Source: GCA-003244245 sp039924425 (GTDB lineage: Bacteria; Actinomycetota; Actinomycetes; Mycobacteriales; Pseudonocardiaceae). From it: 21,454 nucleotides of DNA. Location: positions 1 to 21,454 of the forward strand of contig JBDTAX010000199.1 of NCBI GenBank assembly GCA_039924425.1, read 5' to 3'. Under the pieces are notes generated by a model. It saw nothing but the letters and a program-made list of their open reading frames with translations. It searched no databases and was not told the origin of the DNA. Numbering within the stretch: the first letter of the stretch is position 1; every line of letters begins with the position of its first letter. Below are positions 20,737 to 21,454 of this stretch, piece by piece. Both the position numbers and the translations under genes were made by a program.

Positions 20737-21385
20737 ACTTCAGGGTGCCCGGTGGGACCCCGCCGCCAAGCGCTGGTACGCCTCCGGACCCGCGACGACT
20801 GGTCTGGCCCGCTGGGCCGCGCTGCCCGATATCCCCGATCTGCTGCCCGGAGAGGACCGATCGCTGGGGTCTGGCCTTTTCGTGGACCTGGTCCCCTCTT
20901 CCTGTTGGTTCACCAACGTCCGTTACTGCGTCGTACCCAAGGATTGGGAACGACTCCGCCGGATGATCACGAGCCGGGCTGGGAGACGCTGCGAAGCGTG
21001 CGGCAAGGCTGAGGACACAGGGCGCCGGTTGGAAGCGCACGAGCGCTGGATCTATGACCAACCTAGCGGGGTGCAAGCGTTGCGCCGCCTGATCTGCCTG
21101 TGCGACCAATGTCACACCGTCACCCACTTCGGGCTCGCCGGAATTCGGGGTAAGGCCCAGGAGGCACTGACTCACCTGCGTGCCGTCACAGGCATAAGTG
21201 ACCAGCAAGCTCGCCTGCATGTCGATGACGCTTTCGCGTTGTGGAAGGCTCGCTCCGCCCGTACCTGGACCCTCGACCTGAGCATGCTGACCACGGCCGG
21301 CGTGACCCTCGCGCCACCGCCCGCCCCCTCAGACCGTGTGCGGGTCGCCGAGCGAACCCTCCACGCCCACCGCCGCCCGACCTGA
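20689..21385 (+). pseudogene. DUF5710-like plus HNH-like protein split by a frameshift
   Basis: The N-terminal part GRVWLDVPYEEKDQAK (about 20689-20736) continues, one base later and in another frame, as LQGARWDPAAKRWYASGP from 20738. Together these make a complete DUF5710-type module (VWLDVPYxEKDxAKxLGARWDPxxKxWY). The extra base is at or near 20737. The remaining frame runs to TGA 21383-21385. It contains CEACGK, a histidine in LEAHERW, and LICLCDQCHTVTHFG. These paired CxxC motifs with H resemble a zinc-binding HNH nuclease fold. A C-terminal helical part ends LDLSMLTTAGVTLAP. Either the gene is broken or the frame is restored by slippage; a sequencing error is also possible. Confidence 0.6.
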
Positions 21386-21454
21386 CCCCGCACCTTGGGC
21401 TCCACCATTGAGGTCAGGAAGTCGCTCGGACGCCCAGTACTCCCGAAGGCTGGC

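Noticed and set aside
1..21454. CRISPR arrays or complete insertion sequences
   Set aside because: No regularly spaced repeats, no transposase and no terminal inverted repeats with target duplications were seen in either strand.

Overview
The window reads as chromosomal DNA of a high-GC Gram-positive actinomycete. Nearly every gene has a strongly G/C-biased third codon position, GTG starts are common, catalase sits behind a Fur-type regulator, and PEP carboxykinase is the GTP-dependent type. Pseudonocardiales is my best guess for the order, but this is an inference from gene content and not a measurement.

Layout. (1) 1-950: the start of a Phd/YefM-type antitoxin running off the left edge (minus), a tiny membrane ORF whose best start codon is followed at once by a stop, and a MarR-type regulator. 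(2) 951-3998 (plus): an S9-family peptidase ending in a perfect 30-bp tandem duplication, then an ACT-GNAT fusion acetyltransferase. (3) 3995-14846 (all minus, listed in transcription order): TldD, TldE, GTP-type PEP carboxykinase, MctP-like sodium:solute symporter, small lipoprotein, SelD, Fur-type regulator, catalase, FMN reductase. Two very similar, perfectly paired hairpins (7688-7750 and 9884-9946) lie exactly on the stop codons of the lipoprotein and of PEP carboxykinase. (4) 15078-16884: a secreted transglycosylase, a collapsed remnant of a PIG-L deacetylase gene, and a class IV aminotransferase (minus). (5) 17034-19736 (plus): a Wzz-like two-TM coiled-coil protein, a 344-base stretch without a convincing gene, then five consecutive very small single-TM proteins, closed by a terminator hairpin. 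(6) 19808-21454: the 3' part of a tRNA-Ser(UGA), cut at the anticodon loop as in an integrase attachment site, followed by a frame-disrupted locus carrying a DUF5710-like and HNH-like protein.

How the parts fit. Fur and catalase form a translationally overlapping peroxide-defence pair with a recognisable operator/promoter and an almost leaderless start. TldD and TldE overlap by ATGA and should act as a heterodimeric protease. PEP carboxykinase and the monocarboxylate-type symporter fit growth on organic acids, and the space before PEP carboxykinase holds two dyad-symmetric candidate operators. The least explained parts are the five-gene small membrane protein cluster, the paired hairpin family with compensatory changes, and the tRNA-Ser fragment that probably marks one end of an integrated element extending to the right.
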